Shown: positions 22,463 to 33,127 of the stretch, piece after piece | Layout: the number at the start of each line of letters is the position of its first letter | Numbering within the stretch: the first letter of the stretch is position 1 | NCBI RefSeq assembly: GCF_021130785.1 | Contig: NW_025777636.1 | Span: 1-64,000 of the forward strand | Direction of reading: 5' to 3' | Length of the DNA stretch: 64,000 nt | Source: Homalodisca vitripennis | Taxonomy: Eukaryota; Arthropoda; Insecta; Hemiptera; Cicadellidae | The notes under the pieces: generated by a model | What the model was told of the DNA's origin: nothing | Database searches by the model: none | The model's input: only the letters and a program-made list of their open reading frames with translations | Position numbers and translations under genes: made by a program

Positions 22463-25400
22463 TTACATATCAAAGTTTCCAAGTTTATTTAATTCGTCTA
22501 ATATATCAGATTTTGCTTCATAGCCATACGGTACTGTATCGATCTTATTTTCTAGGACAATTCTCTTATCATCTTTAGCGTTCAGTGCCAGCTTGTTTAT
22601 GGTAACAGTGTACAACTCATGTTTATAACTTTTGATGACTGTCATCTCCCTAAATTCTTCTTTATCTTCGAACAAACATCTCTTCAAGTTTTCGATATTT
22701 ATTGTTTTATTTACAACGCTTCTCTTAATTCCTTTACACCTAACTGGGTTTTTATCTAGATATTTGTACGAGTACATCTTAGACCTTAAACCACAAAATT
22801 CTTCTAAAACTTCGCTATTTAACTCATCTTTGAATTTCCCTATTACCTTCTTATTTTTAGTAGTGAAACATTCATGATCTTTTGGATAATCACTTGTATC
22901 AAAGTCATCTATATTTTCTTTAATAATTTTAAAAGGATCTCGTTTCAATTCTAGAAAATAACTGTCTGTATCCATGTAACACAGATTCAAATCTGGATCA
23001 AACTTCTTTAATTTGTTGTAATAAAACTCGTACATTAGCAATTTTGATAGGTCAAGAACTGAAAATCCTATGTAGATCGGTTTGTTAAATTTAACCTTTT
23101 GTTTATACATGTGACTCGCTATACAGTTGTCGTCAAAGATGTTAAAGCATTTGAAATTTGTTTTCTTAGCTTGTTTCATTGAAAATTCTTCATTTCCAAG
23201 CTTAATATCACATCTGTTTCTCACATTTTCCATACTTTTTCCAAAAACAGAGTTGTTCATCAGCTTATAAAAGTCCTTTTCAAAGTCGCTTGTAGCTTTG
23301 GTTCTCATGTTTGTGTTAAAATCAATGTATTCTTTCATAAAAGGCTTCTGATCGAATGCAATAACTCTATTCACATGTTTCAAAATCATACCTTGTTCCA
23401 AATAGAACTTCAAATTTCTCGAATGAACAACGTATTCAGTTTTATCCAGTAGAGTTGTGCAAAGTTTGTTTTTAAAATGTTCTGGAGCAAGAGGTAAATC
23501 CTTGTGATGTTCGTGTAAATTCGTTGGATGTCTAAGATCAACTTCGAGAATATAGCCATAATCTTCGTCGCCAGTGAGTTCCAAAATTGTTTCTTTCCAT
23601 TCTGCTGTTGTGTAAGTTTTAGGATCCATCCACTTGATTTCGTTATATGGTAAATTTTGCATGAGGCCATACCCATAAAGGTTGTTTGCATCGACGTACA
23701 ACAAATAGTTTTCGGGCTTTGTCTTATCAAAATCTTTTAAATATTTGTTATTTGCTTTCACATATCGTTTAATACACTGAGAAATGCCTCCGCGAATACC
23801 TTTTTCGATCATCAAATACATATTATAATCACTAATTAATTGTAATTCTATCTTCGTTAATTTTAACATTGCGTCCCATGCGAGACTGGGAGCTGTTAGA
23901 TAGTGTGCCGGATCGAGTTTATAGCAATTCAAACAAAATATTCCTAAAATTTTCAAAGATATCAGCGAGCAATAGAACATCTTGAATGTTATAGAGATCA
24001 GAGTAATTTCCTAGATTTTTCTCTTTTAATTTGTTCCAAACATTTAAGTAGTGTTGAAAATCTTTCTCAGATATGCTCTCATCTGTCAAAAGTGAATAGA
24101 AATCTTGAATTCTCAATTCTTCTGTGTAATCAAGTTTTTCAATACTGTCGATAAATTCATAGGGAAATATGCTTTTTCCAGATAGAATTTTAAAAATCTC
24201 GTCGTCGTCATTTGGCTGTCTTTCTATTATCTCATTCAGTCCATCTTGTATAAAATGATTTGTATGTTTGAAGTCTTCTCTCTTTAGATTTTTAGCTAAC
24301 TTTTCTATAGACGAGGCCATGAATCTGAACGTGTCTACAAACGAAAACTTGATGAATTTTCTTGGCTTATCACCTTCGAATTCATAGCCATATCCAGAAT
24401 TTACAGAATAATTTATATATTTTTCATCGGTGTTTGCAATCAAATCAACATTTCCATATTGTTTAGCCAAATTCTTTTATGTACAAATGAGTATCGTAAT
24501 TTGACATATTGTGGCAGAAAACGGGAATATTCTGAGGAAATTTTCAAATTTAGATTGCAACATGCATGAGCTGCGCCTCGAAACTTGCCGGTTAAATGAC
24601 AATGATCTCTCACTTTATTATAACTCTTATCTTTCCAACTATCAGGAGTAAAACCATACTGAATTGACCCAACATCATAAGCAGACCATTCACAGATATG
24701 ACAAACGTTTGAATTTTGATACGAAATTTCTTCTTCTTCTGTCAATTTCATAGGTTTTTTGTTCTTAGAATTATATTTTGTAGCTATGTATTTCGATAAT
24801 TTATTGAGTTCTTCAAACAATTTTGCAGGAACATTTGGCAAATCTTCTTCATTTTTTGCTCGATAACATATCGGCTTGTACATACGATTGGTCACATTTG
24901 ACACTAAATATAGAGTAAAACCATAAGGAATGTGCTTCTGAATCTTGGTTGTAGTCGATCTTTGTGGATTGTTCTTGCATGTCGGAATTTTTTCTAATAT
25001 GCTCTCAAAGTCCATATAAATTACGTACGGATGGTTAAATTTCTTTTGATAATTAGTAAATTTAGTTGTTTGACCTGGAAATGGCATAATTGGCTTACAA
25101 ACTTCATGATTTTTACAAATTTCTAAGTGATCTGTTAAATCTCCAGATTTGTAAAAATGGCTTAAACATCTTCTACACAAAAATTTTCTTTCTTTATGTT
25201 TAGACAACTGCGAAGAAACAAGCTTATTTAAATCGGTTATCAAAACATAATGAGATTTATCATCTTGTTTAACATACAATAAATCAATGTTTGTTTCAGC
25301 GTCATATTTTTCAGAAATTTGTAACGGAACAATGTTAATATTTTCATCAAAACTGTAGACATTGATAGACATTGTTGGATACTTATACTTGGAATTGTAG

Positions 25401-26393
25401 CTTCGTTTTTCAAATATTTGTATATCTTTCAGAGACATTGGATACTCAAAACCTGAAAATATTTCGTCATTCACAAATTTTTCGTATTGCTTTACACGTT
25501 CACAGTCTCTTTCTGGTTTTTCAATAGCACATCTTATTGAGTAAATAAAGCAAAAATCATCTCTATTTTTTATATTTATACAAGCTTTTTTATCTTTGAT
25601 ATTCTTTGGTAAATCGATGTATGATCCTGCATTCATCATTTCGTGTTTGTTAAGGCTCAAAACTAGTTGTTTGCAGCTTTTAAATGTCCATCCAGAACCC
25701 TTATTTGGATGATTTGTTTGTTCTCGATGTGTTAATTTATTAAATTGCTTAGTAATAAAGTCGTTTACGTCAAAGATTTCGTCTGCTTTGATAGTAAAAT
25801 ACATTAGACATGTTTGCGGTTCACCATTCACTAAAGTTCGTTCGTATTCACATTCCAAAGAGAGATAGCCCTTCATATTTTTAACATTTTCTTGAAATTT
25901 CTCGATTAAACTTTTAATTTCTGACCGCATAATTGAAAGATATTTGTAAATTGACATGGAATTGTCGTTCAAGTTTGTTAAAATGTATTGCTTGAAAAGA
26001 CCGTGTATTGAGGATAAAACTTCTTCATCAATGATATTTTCGGATTTTACTTTAAGAGTTTTATCAATTTCTTCGATCATTTCAGACTTGGTTTTATCGT
26101 TAGTACCGATAGCCAACTTTTCAGCTATTGAATGAAAGTTTTTCATCATTAAATAGGTCGAGATTTTTCTTTTCAACTTTGAAATTTCTCTTTAATTCAC
26201 GTAATTTCTCAATATTAAACATGTTTTCGTGATCGGCAATTTTATTTTCTCTAGCCCACTGTCTTAAATAATTTAGTTCATTATTGTAAATTTGCTTGTT
26301 TTTTTCATGACTTTTAGAATTATAATGGCGATCATAGTTTTTTCTTAAAATTTCTATTTTGCAGAACGGACATGATATTTTATCGCGCTCCAT
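22463..26393 (-). pseudogene. PolB: Protein-primed family B DNA polymerase, three frame breaks
   Basis: Four frames in series (26393-26121, 26176-24440, 24470-23919, 23980-22463) make a gene of about 1,300 codons, long but within the Polinton PolB range. From the N terminus: a C2H2-like finger (CPFC...HYNSKSH); exonuclease motif I YMDFES near 25010; a Cys/His cluster, CHIC then VRDHCHLTGKFRG, near 24560-24720; exonuclease motif II HNMSNYD near 24500; a FVDTFRFM segment; GIRGGIS near 23790; polymerase motif A DANNLYG near 23690; motif B LMNNSVFGKSMEN near 23240; motif C YMDTDS near 22970. All catalytic motifs are intact. The breaks, each like one extra base, are at 26139-26143, about 24538-24545 and about 23934-23937. 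The first frame could be a separate small gene. Confidence 0.93.
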
Positions 26394-26402
26394 TTAGATA
26401 GA
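26394..26402 (-). promoter_or_regulatory. TCTATCTAA motif abutting start of the polymerase gene
   Basis: On the minus strand a T-run and TCTATCTAA run straight into ATGGAG at 26393. The fifteen-base string through ATGGAG is identical to that at the Bro gene start. Confidence 0.6.
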
Positions 26403-26410
26403 AAAATTTA

Positions 26411-26830
26411 TTTAACTAAATGGTGCTTGTAAACCAACGATTGCGCCTCTCACGGCGTGATATCACTACGGATATGACGCAGGCGAAGCGATTATCGTGA
26501 TGGTCGGTCTGTAGTAGCACACCTCGACTGTCATTGAAGATTTTTCCTTTATTCGTAGCAGATTTGACAACATTTTACAAAGCACAGCTTAAGAAAGTAG
26601 AAGCTCAGATTCGGTTAATTTTTCATTCCACAGAGTAATGTACCGATCGCTTTTGGAGACGAACGACTGTAGATTCGGTTAATTTTTCATTGAGATTTGC
26701 TGTGTTATTTCTCAGCTTCCTTTATGGTACATTGAACAGTATTTTACATTGCTTTTCGGTCGGCTCCGAAAGTGCGCCAGGAACCCCATATTACTATCTA
26801 CTTATATATATATATTTATTTTTTTTTTTT
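26411..26830. other. Non-coding right flank of the Polinton, candidate terminal region
   Basis: This stretch is richer in G and C than what follows and has no coding frame. It contains two exact copies of a 21-bp sequence beginning AGATTCGGTTAATTTTTCAT, at 26607-26627 and 26671-26691. It ends at a TA-rich and poly-T tract (26804-26835). Polinton terminal inverted repeats can contain internal direct repeats, so this may be what is left of the right terminal repeat, but no partner is visible on the left side to prove it. Confidence 0.4.
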
Positions 26831-27459
26831 CTTTTGGCGCATTTGACGTATTAGAATGGAAATGTTAAACAATCTCCGAAGCAATCTGTGTAATTGTGGT
26901 ATGAGTTTTAACTAAAGTGCTTTTACATTATAGAAGCCTATTTTCCATTAACGTATAACTGACATTTAGACTCTCATATGTTCTTATTAACCTAATATCT
27001 TTAACTTTGACATAAATTAAAATTTAGATTAAAACGTGAATAAAAACAATTTCTTGGAGATTTTGAAACATTGTCTCTATTCCGTGATTTATGTAAAAAA
27101 TTATTGCAATGTTGCCGAGATATAACATGCCTAAGGTCTGTAATAAAACCTAAAGTTTTATTTAAATATATTTTTTTCTTAACTTGTTAATTATCCATCT
27201 TAGTAAGGCATAATTCCAACAATTAATATCCAATATTTACGCCAAGTATAACTAAATTAAAGAAGATGTCGGAGAAAAATATATGAGTCATGCAACAAAT
27301 TTTGCCTAACATTATCGGTATAGGTACATAGGAATCATATTTTATTTTTTAATTATCACTATAACTTTATTATTGTCAAAGATATGTTTGTCAAAGGACT
27401 ACAAACATAATAAAATTATTCTTATCAAAGTAAATTGTAAGCTCATTCCTTTCGTAAGC

Positions 27460-27548
27460 CTCCAGCAACTGATATTAGCGCTATTAGTCGTATATTCACA
27501 ACACAAATTTATAGCGAACTTCCGGTTCCGTTTTGACTGACTGGCTGA
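27460..27548 (-). repeat. Dispersed repeat family 1, copy 1
   Basis: The reverse complement begins AGCCAGTCAGTCAAAACGGA and ends CTAATATCAGTTGCTGG. It matches 52425-52513 over its whole length with some substitutions. Family unknown. Confidence 0.65.
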
Positions 27549-28349
27549 TCGATGTCTATTTTGGAGCTGACATATACTTTCTATTTCAAAATTATATCTA
27601 GGCATGTATAAATTTGCTTATAAAATTCACTTTATAATAATACAATACGATTAGATTTCGAATACATACGTTTTATATACCTTGTTAACTTAAAAACAGT
27701 TAGCCATGAAAAGCAATAAAACAACATAAGTTTCCTATAAATAACTAACAATAACTTTGCACTAAAACACGAAAGATTAGGAAAACCTTCCTATAAGATA
27801 ATATAACGTCTGTACTTGGCTCTAACTTTTCAATTTAATCCTGCAAAAGTTGTGAGTAGGAATGGTAGATTAAAGATGCACTGTCATATTACTACGTATT
27901 CTAACACAGTAAAAGACATAAGTTGAGAGTGGATAATTTCTACAATAAGTGTCACACAGAGGTAAATTAATTAGTCCTCGTTCTCCGTATTTTATATTGA
28001 AATCAAAGAATATAATATTTTTTACTAAACTAATAGCAATGTATTAATTCCGGAGTAGGTAAAATAATAAAACCAAAATAAGTAGACAGCAATAACTGGA
28101 TTTTAGGTTAAGGATTTAAAATAATTCACATGTAACAACTCCCGTTTCTATCATAGATTAAATTAGAAATGTGGTTTGAATTTGAAGTTTGTTATAAAAT
28201 CATAAAAAACATTTAAAATGGTTTATTACCGAAAAAAGCTCAATGAAATTGCTGTACATCATTTAAATTAATATCTATCAAATTTAAAACACTATATCTA
28301 ACTCCTTTTAATATTATTCAAGTGGTTTCAGGTTAACTATTATTAAATT

Positions 28350-28351
28350 CA

Positions 28352-28403
<52 letters not shown>
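28350..28403. repeat. AT dinucleotide repeat followed by poly-T
   Basis: Twelve AT units (28350-28373) are followed by a run of 30 Ts (28374-28403). The poly-T may mark the tail of a minus-strand retroposed insertion, but no body is recognised. Confidence 0.9.
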
Positions 28404-28406
<3 letters not shown>

Positions 28407-28639
28407 TCAAAAATATATTATTAGTACGGAAAACAATACGAATGTGTGTTTTTGTACTTATACAGCTTAATTTGGTATGTATAATAGTCCTTACTTACAT
28501 TCTTTTTACAGATAGAACAACAGTATTTTTAACCTGTGATTCTTGTATTCGTAATTAATATTATTGGTATAGAGAATTACCATACATAATAAGAATACAT
28601 ACATAGGATAAGATATCGTACGTCTCCTACAAGCGAATG

Positions 28640-28745
28640 TCCTCATTAATTGATGAGAAATTCCGAGATGAAAGGAATCCACACAATGGGAAGAGGCTAA
28701 TGCATTTTTGACGACTGGATGAGGCGTTACAATTCACGATACTTA
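28640..28745 (+). repeat. Dispersed repeat family 3, copy 1
   Basis: The string ATTCCGAGATGAAAGGAATC and its surroundings recur at 40584 in the same orientation; the part around GCATTTTTGACGAC also recurs near 43855. Family unknown. Confidence 0.6.
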
Positions 28746-29744
28746 TTTTAATATTCTTAATACTATTGCATCTACTCACTGTAATTTCCAAACAGTGGGC
28801 TTAAAAGCAATTTTTAAAATTTTCTGAAATTTTTAGTATATTACAAACTACTGTAAAAATATTTTTAACTATTTTCTACAAAAGAACACCAACTAGTAGT
28901 GTCCAAAAATTTTAATCTTAATGTGAGTTTTCTTTTATAGAAAATAATTGAATATGGTTTATCCAAGTAAAAAAAAATATATATTAAGAAAAATTGTATG
29001 TAAACATTTAATTGTTCATTTAGTTTTTTTCTACTTAATAAATAAATTTTCTGGAAAAGTTTAAAAAAAAGATAAAATTAATAATTTTCAATTAAGTTTA
29101 GAATTTTATTTATGATAAGAAATGCCTATTTAATGGGCTCTTTAAATAATAGGTTAAAAAAATGACGATCCATGATTGAAATATATTTTGATAGATGAAA
29201 GATATGCAGTCACACTTGCAATAAACTGTCACGCAGAAGTCTTGGAATCTATATTAAAACACTGATTAGTCCCTCTTAATGTAATTAACGAAAACACATT
29301 GGTAATATTAACGATACAATTTAATGAAACAGCATTGAAAGGTAAAACATAGTTGTACTAAGAGGCATATTACGGTTAAAAAGGCGTTTAAAACTGGTTT
29401 GTATATTCCAACTTTGCGTATAAAGGTTAAAATTAAAATCCGGCTGTGGCCTAGTCTTCAATAACCTAAGGTTGAGAAATATATATTTACGTTTGTCAAA
29501 AACTTTAACATATAAACATTTATAGAAAAGCCGTGTTAAGTTACAAAACAAACACACAAAGATACAAACATTTCGAACAGTTCTATTAAGGTTTCAAGAT
29601 AGTGGACATTTAAATATTTTGGAAGTAAACAATAAACATTTTATAAGTGAATGAGTATAGAAAAATGTAATATACTTTGTTTATGAAACTAATATACCAT
29701 ACGTATTTCTATGTTCTTTGTGTGAAAAACACTTTAAAGTTGCT

Positions 29745-29885
29745 TCGTTTTGAAGAGAGTTAGGAATAAGATCAAATTACGAAGAGTAATCATTTAATCA
29801 AACTAACCGTATTGCTTGTAACTTTGCCAATTACGGTTGGAAGTTCTCTTTAACGGTTTACTGCATCCTTTGCTGAATTTCGTCA
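29745..29885 (-). repeat. Dispersed repeat family 2, copy 1
   Basis: The reverse complement contains AAAGGATGCAGTAAACCGTT, CCGTAATTGGCAAAGTTACA and ATTACTCTTCGTAATTTG, which recur in the same order at 46640-46760 and in part at 45938-46002. Family unknown. Confidence 0.65.
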
Positions 29886-31004
29886 TGATTAGTGAACGAG
29901 GTAAAGCTTCTTTGAAATTTTAAGTGAATTGGATGCCTTGTGATTGTAAATATTACGAATTCACAAACAATATGACTCTTAGTAATCACCCGAATGTTGA
30001 CAAAATCGAGGAAAACTTCATTTATAACTACAGGTATACTCTGTCAGTATGTCCACACAATATATCCAGAATTAACTAACCCATGTCATCAAATGTGTGC
30101 AAAGGAAACTTTATTTTTATATAGATAACATGTGGCATTCACTAATCGTGAACATAACAAAATTAAAACATTTTTACATTTCTTATAGATAATGTCAACT
30201 AGTTATTTGCAGATTGAATAGATTTTTAAACGAGTTGAATAAAGTGATATTTTAATAAATAAGTGATTGTGAATAAAACAATAGTGAACATGTTTATATT
30301 AGTTATAGACAATGCCAGATAGATAATTGTAGATTTAAACTAATTAGTTATAAAACAAACTAAATAGAAATAAGTGATATTTTATGTCATAACATAGATC
30401 AAACGATGCTTCTAGTGTTTGAAATAGTACTATATATAATAAAAGTATACAATACGCATTACAAAAATATAAATTTGTTTTTTTCCGTTTCCCAACATAA
30501 ATTTCAAAATAGCTGAAATGTAAATTTTTTACCTAGATTATTTAGAAATGTTTTATAAAAATGTTACAAGACATGTTGCTTTTAATTTTGTTAAATTATC
30601 CAAAGAAGTTTAAAATTTTAATAGGGTTACAAAAACTGTCCTAGTAAATGTTTTTCCCGAATATTTATTTAAAATCTGAACTTTCTTCACAATAACGTCA
30701 TATTTCAACCATGAAACAAGTTACTGATTAAATTATATTGAATGTGTTGTTATTTAATTAACATAAAAATCGTTTTATAAAATATATATTCGTATATTTT
30801 GTACACATATTATGTTGCATTCATGCATATTTCCTGAACATGATTTGCAGAAAAAACTAAGCGTTTTGATAATATCCTAGTTGTACACTAAACAAATATC
30901 AATAATGTACATTAAAATTATATACATAAGTGTATTTTGTACATATGCTAATTCAATAAAAGTTAGTATATAGGAATTCCAAAATTACAGATCAGTTAGT
31001 ATAG

Positions 31005-31130
31005 AACACTGCACTGACGTTATTCAACAGGATGTGAGATGGACTGATTAGCAGCACCCTGCATTTGATCAAAGGTACCTTTGATTAACCTCTGAGCTGT
31101 ACACTGATAACCATTTCAGAGATTGTAACA
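31005..31130 (+). repeat. Dispersed repeat family 4, copy 1
   Basis: The strings ATGTGAGATGGA, AGCACCCTGCATTTGA and CTGATAACCATT occur in the same order and spacing as at 54580-54700. Family unknown. Confidence 0.65.
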
Positions 31131-31364
31131 TACATTAATGTGATCATAACTTTAAAGCCTAGTTAAAAATGTGTATCAAGTGTAGTTTTAATGTAAAAGT
31201 TACAAAAAATTATATCTCTAGTTTACAAGTTCTATTTTTTTTTTATTTTACTTTTATTTGTTAAGAAACTTCTTTAAACTTGTCGTACTAGCATGCCCTA
31301 GCAGCCGGGTGTATTTCCTCAGCAGACTGCCCAATTCAATTAAAGATGTTATGTTAAATTAAAG

Positions 31365-31510
31365 TTGATACAACGCCTAAAACGTTAAAGACTTTTTTAA
31401 ACGCTTCTTGGTATCACAGGCATTCTATAATGGAGGTTAGTTTTTGGCTTTCGACTGGGAGACCGCCCAATTAGAAGACTGATTTCACTGTTTTAATTGG
31501 GTTGTATTAG
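31365..31510 (+). mobile_element. 3' fragment of a LINE related to the 35-38 kb element
   Basis: One frame encodes a segment like FLVSQAFYN followed by a Trp/Glu-containing end. This parallels FLVSKAFYSVDEF and GRWDEN at the C terminus of the LINE near 38200. The remainder is too short and too decayed to define its limits. Confidence 0.45.
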
Positions 31511-32320
31511 CGATATATAAAAGAGGCGTAATTGTTAAATTGTATGTGTCATTGTGTATCTTTGTATAAATTTCAGAAATTTTAAAAACCCATGACGTTT
31601 GCCATACAATTTAAATATTGCCACTGAAAAAAAATGTTTGATTTGATTTGTGATATAAAATAAACTGGAAGTCAATGGATAAGCGGCGAAGGCATAGAGG
31701 GCAGCTGCCTCCGACCTTATATTTTGGTCCGGAAACTGAATGGTTTACAAAGTTTAGAAAAAATCTTTATTCATTAAACATGCAAGTTTTAAAATATATA
31801 TCTCATGCACCACTAAAACGAGCGCGTGCGGGAACATGTTTTTAAGAATTTATTGGCAGTATTTCTTTTTAAGTTAGTTTTTAATTTTTTTTATTATTAT
31901 TGATTACTGGTAGCCAAAGCAGCCTAACTTCAAAAGAGCGTCATGGAAGTATAATTGTTAATTTTATTTGGGAAGCAACAATAACTTTACTATACATACT
32001 CTTTGCTTCTTCCTTTTGCAGGGAAGGGTTGATGAAATGAGAATGTTGAGGTTAGCTCCAATTCAACGTCTAATTATAGTTTTCATATTGATTAAAAAAA
32101 GGAATACTCCATTTTCGGTTTTAAAATCCTTAGTCCTTTCAGTTTGCGTGCTAAAATGAATATGTTAAAAACCTAACGTTTTTAATAGTATTTTAAAATG
32201 TTCCATTGTAAAGTGAATGAGTTATACATAAAATGCTGAGTTTTTAATTTAATTTGGGATTAATATAATCTCAATTTTTCAGAATTATAAATTTTCCAAT
32301 TTATAATTAAGATTTTTTGA
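31511..32320. other. AT-rich intergenic DNA
   Basis: No recognised gene. The segment around 31690-31730 (GAGGGCAGCTGCCTCCGACC) is GC-rich and could be a transposon end, but no partner was found. Confidence 0.5.
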
Positions 32321-32324
32321 TCAC

Positions 32325-32820
32325 GTGTCCCCTTCTCGAAAAGATGCTAATATCATCGCAATGCAGGACGTGTGCAGATTGATGACCTGCTGCATGGTCC
32401 ACAAGGCACTAACAACCGGGGAGCCAGAGTATCTCAGCGAGAGACTCCTTCGTCGAGAGGATGTGTCTGAGCGGAGCACACGGCAACGTAGATTGCTCCA
32501 CTTACCTAAAGTACGCCTTGAGGTTGGGCGAAAAGGTTTTGACTATTTCGGTTCGACCATGATCAACGGTCTCCCTGTTAACCTCAAACCAATTAGATCT
32601 GTTCCTAATTTCAAACTTAAAACTTAAGGAACATTTTAGCCATAGGTAGTTAGCTATAGGATTGTTTGTGTAAATCTTTATGTTGTGTTGTAATATTTAA
32701 GTATTAATTTATTGTGTATTTGTATATTTATGTATTTGTTGACCTGAGTTGATTTGAAAAGCAACTTCTAAAATTGAAATACGCTCGTGTAATAAAAGCA
32801 TTTTTATTTATTTATTTAAC
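32325..32820 (+). mobile_element. 3' end of a LINE (reverse transcriptase C terminus, 3' UTR, TTTA tail)
   Basis: The frame 32325-32627 encodes a typical C-terminal tail of Jockey-superfamily LINE polyproteins: LHLPKVRLEVGRKGFDYFG, then INGLPVNL and a final FKLKT. It is followed by about 180 bp of 3' UTR and ends in repeated TTTA at 32804-32818. The upstream part of the element is missing, which is usual for 5'-truncated LINE insertions. Confidence 0.7.
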
Positions 32821-33127
32821 TACAATCTCCAAAACATCGGTAAATTGTTTACTTTTGAGTTAAAAATGTATTGTCTTAAATATCTTTCATTGTTCAAAGC
32901 TAATTTTAATTTAGATCATATTGGTTTTGCTATACATGTAATTTTGGGCAAATTTACAAACCCAATAATAGTAAATTATTTTATTAAATGTACTGTAATT
33001 TTAACTTTATACATATAGTTATTACTCGAACTATAAAACTTAAATTATGCAAGACAAAACTGTATATACATACAATAAGTTTATTAATGTATTAAATTAT
33101 TTATGAATATAAATAAAGCATAAAACT

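Larger units (their letters stand above)
14763..26410 (-). mobile_element. Maverick/Polinton-type DNA virus-like transposon, left end missing
   Basis: The hallmark set is present: protein-primed PolB, retroviral-type integrase with zinc ribbon and chromo-like tail, A32-type packaging ATPase, adenain-like protease and penton-like minor capsid protein. Accessory genes are a PLA2-domain protein, a fibre-like protein, Bro genes and zinc-finger genes. Most genes read on the minus strand; the capsid and Bro genes read on the plus strand. At 14762 the element abuts satellite DNA with no terminal inverted repeat. The right end is not defined; it may lie in the non-coding 26411-26810 segment. No double-jelly-roll major capsid frame is visible. 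Most genes contain single-base frame breaks. Confidence 0.93.
26831..31340. other. AT-rich intergenic DNA without recognised genes
   Basis: No credible coding frame; short frames such as 27399-27605 and 29321-29557 lack family features. It holds an AT microsatellite with a 30-base T run (28350-28403) and members of four short dispersed repeat families described separately (27460-27548, 28640-28745, 29745-29885, 31005-31130). Confidence 0.6.

Noticed and set aside
31690..31735. GC-rich segment resembling a hAT-type transposon end
   Set aside because: No inverted partner, target duplication or transposase remnant was found.
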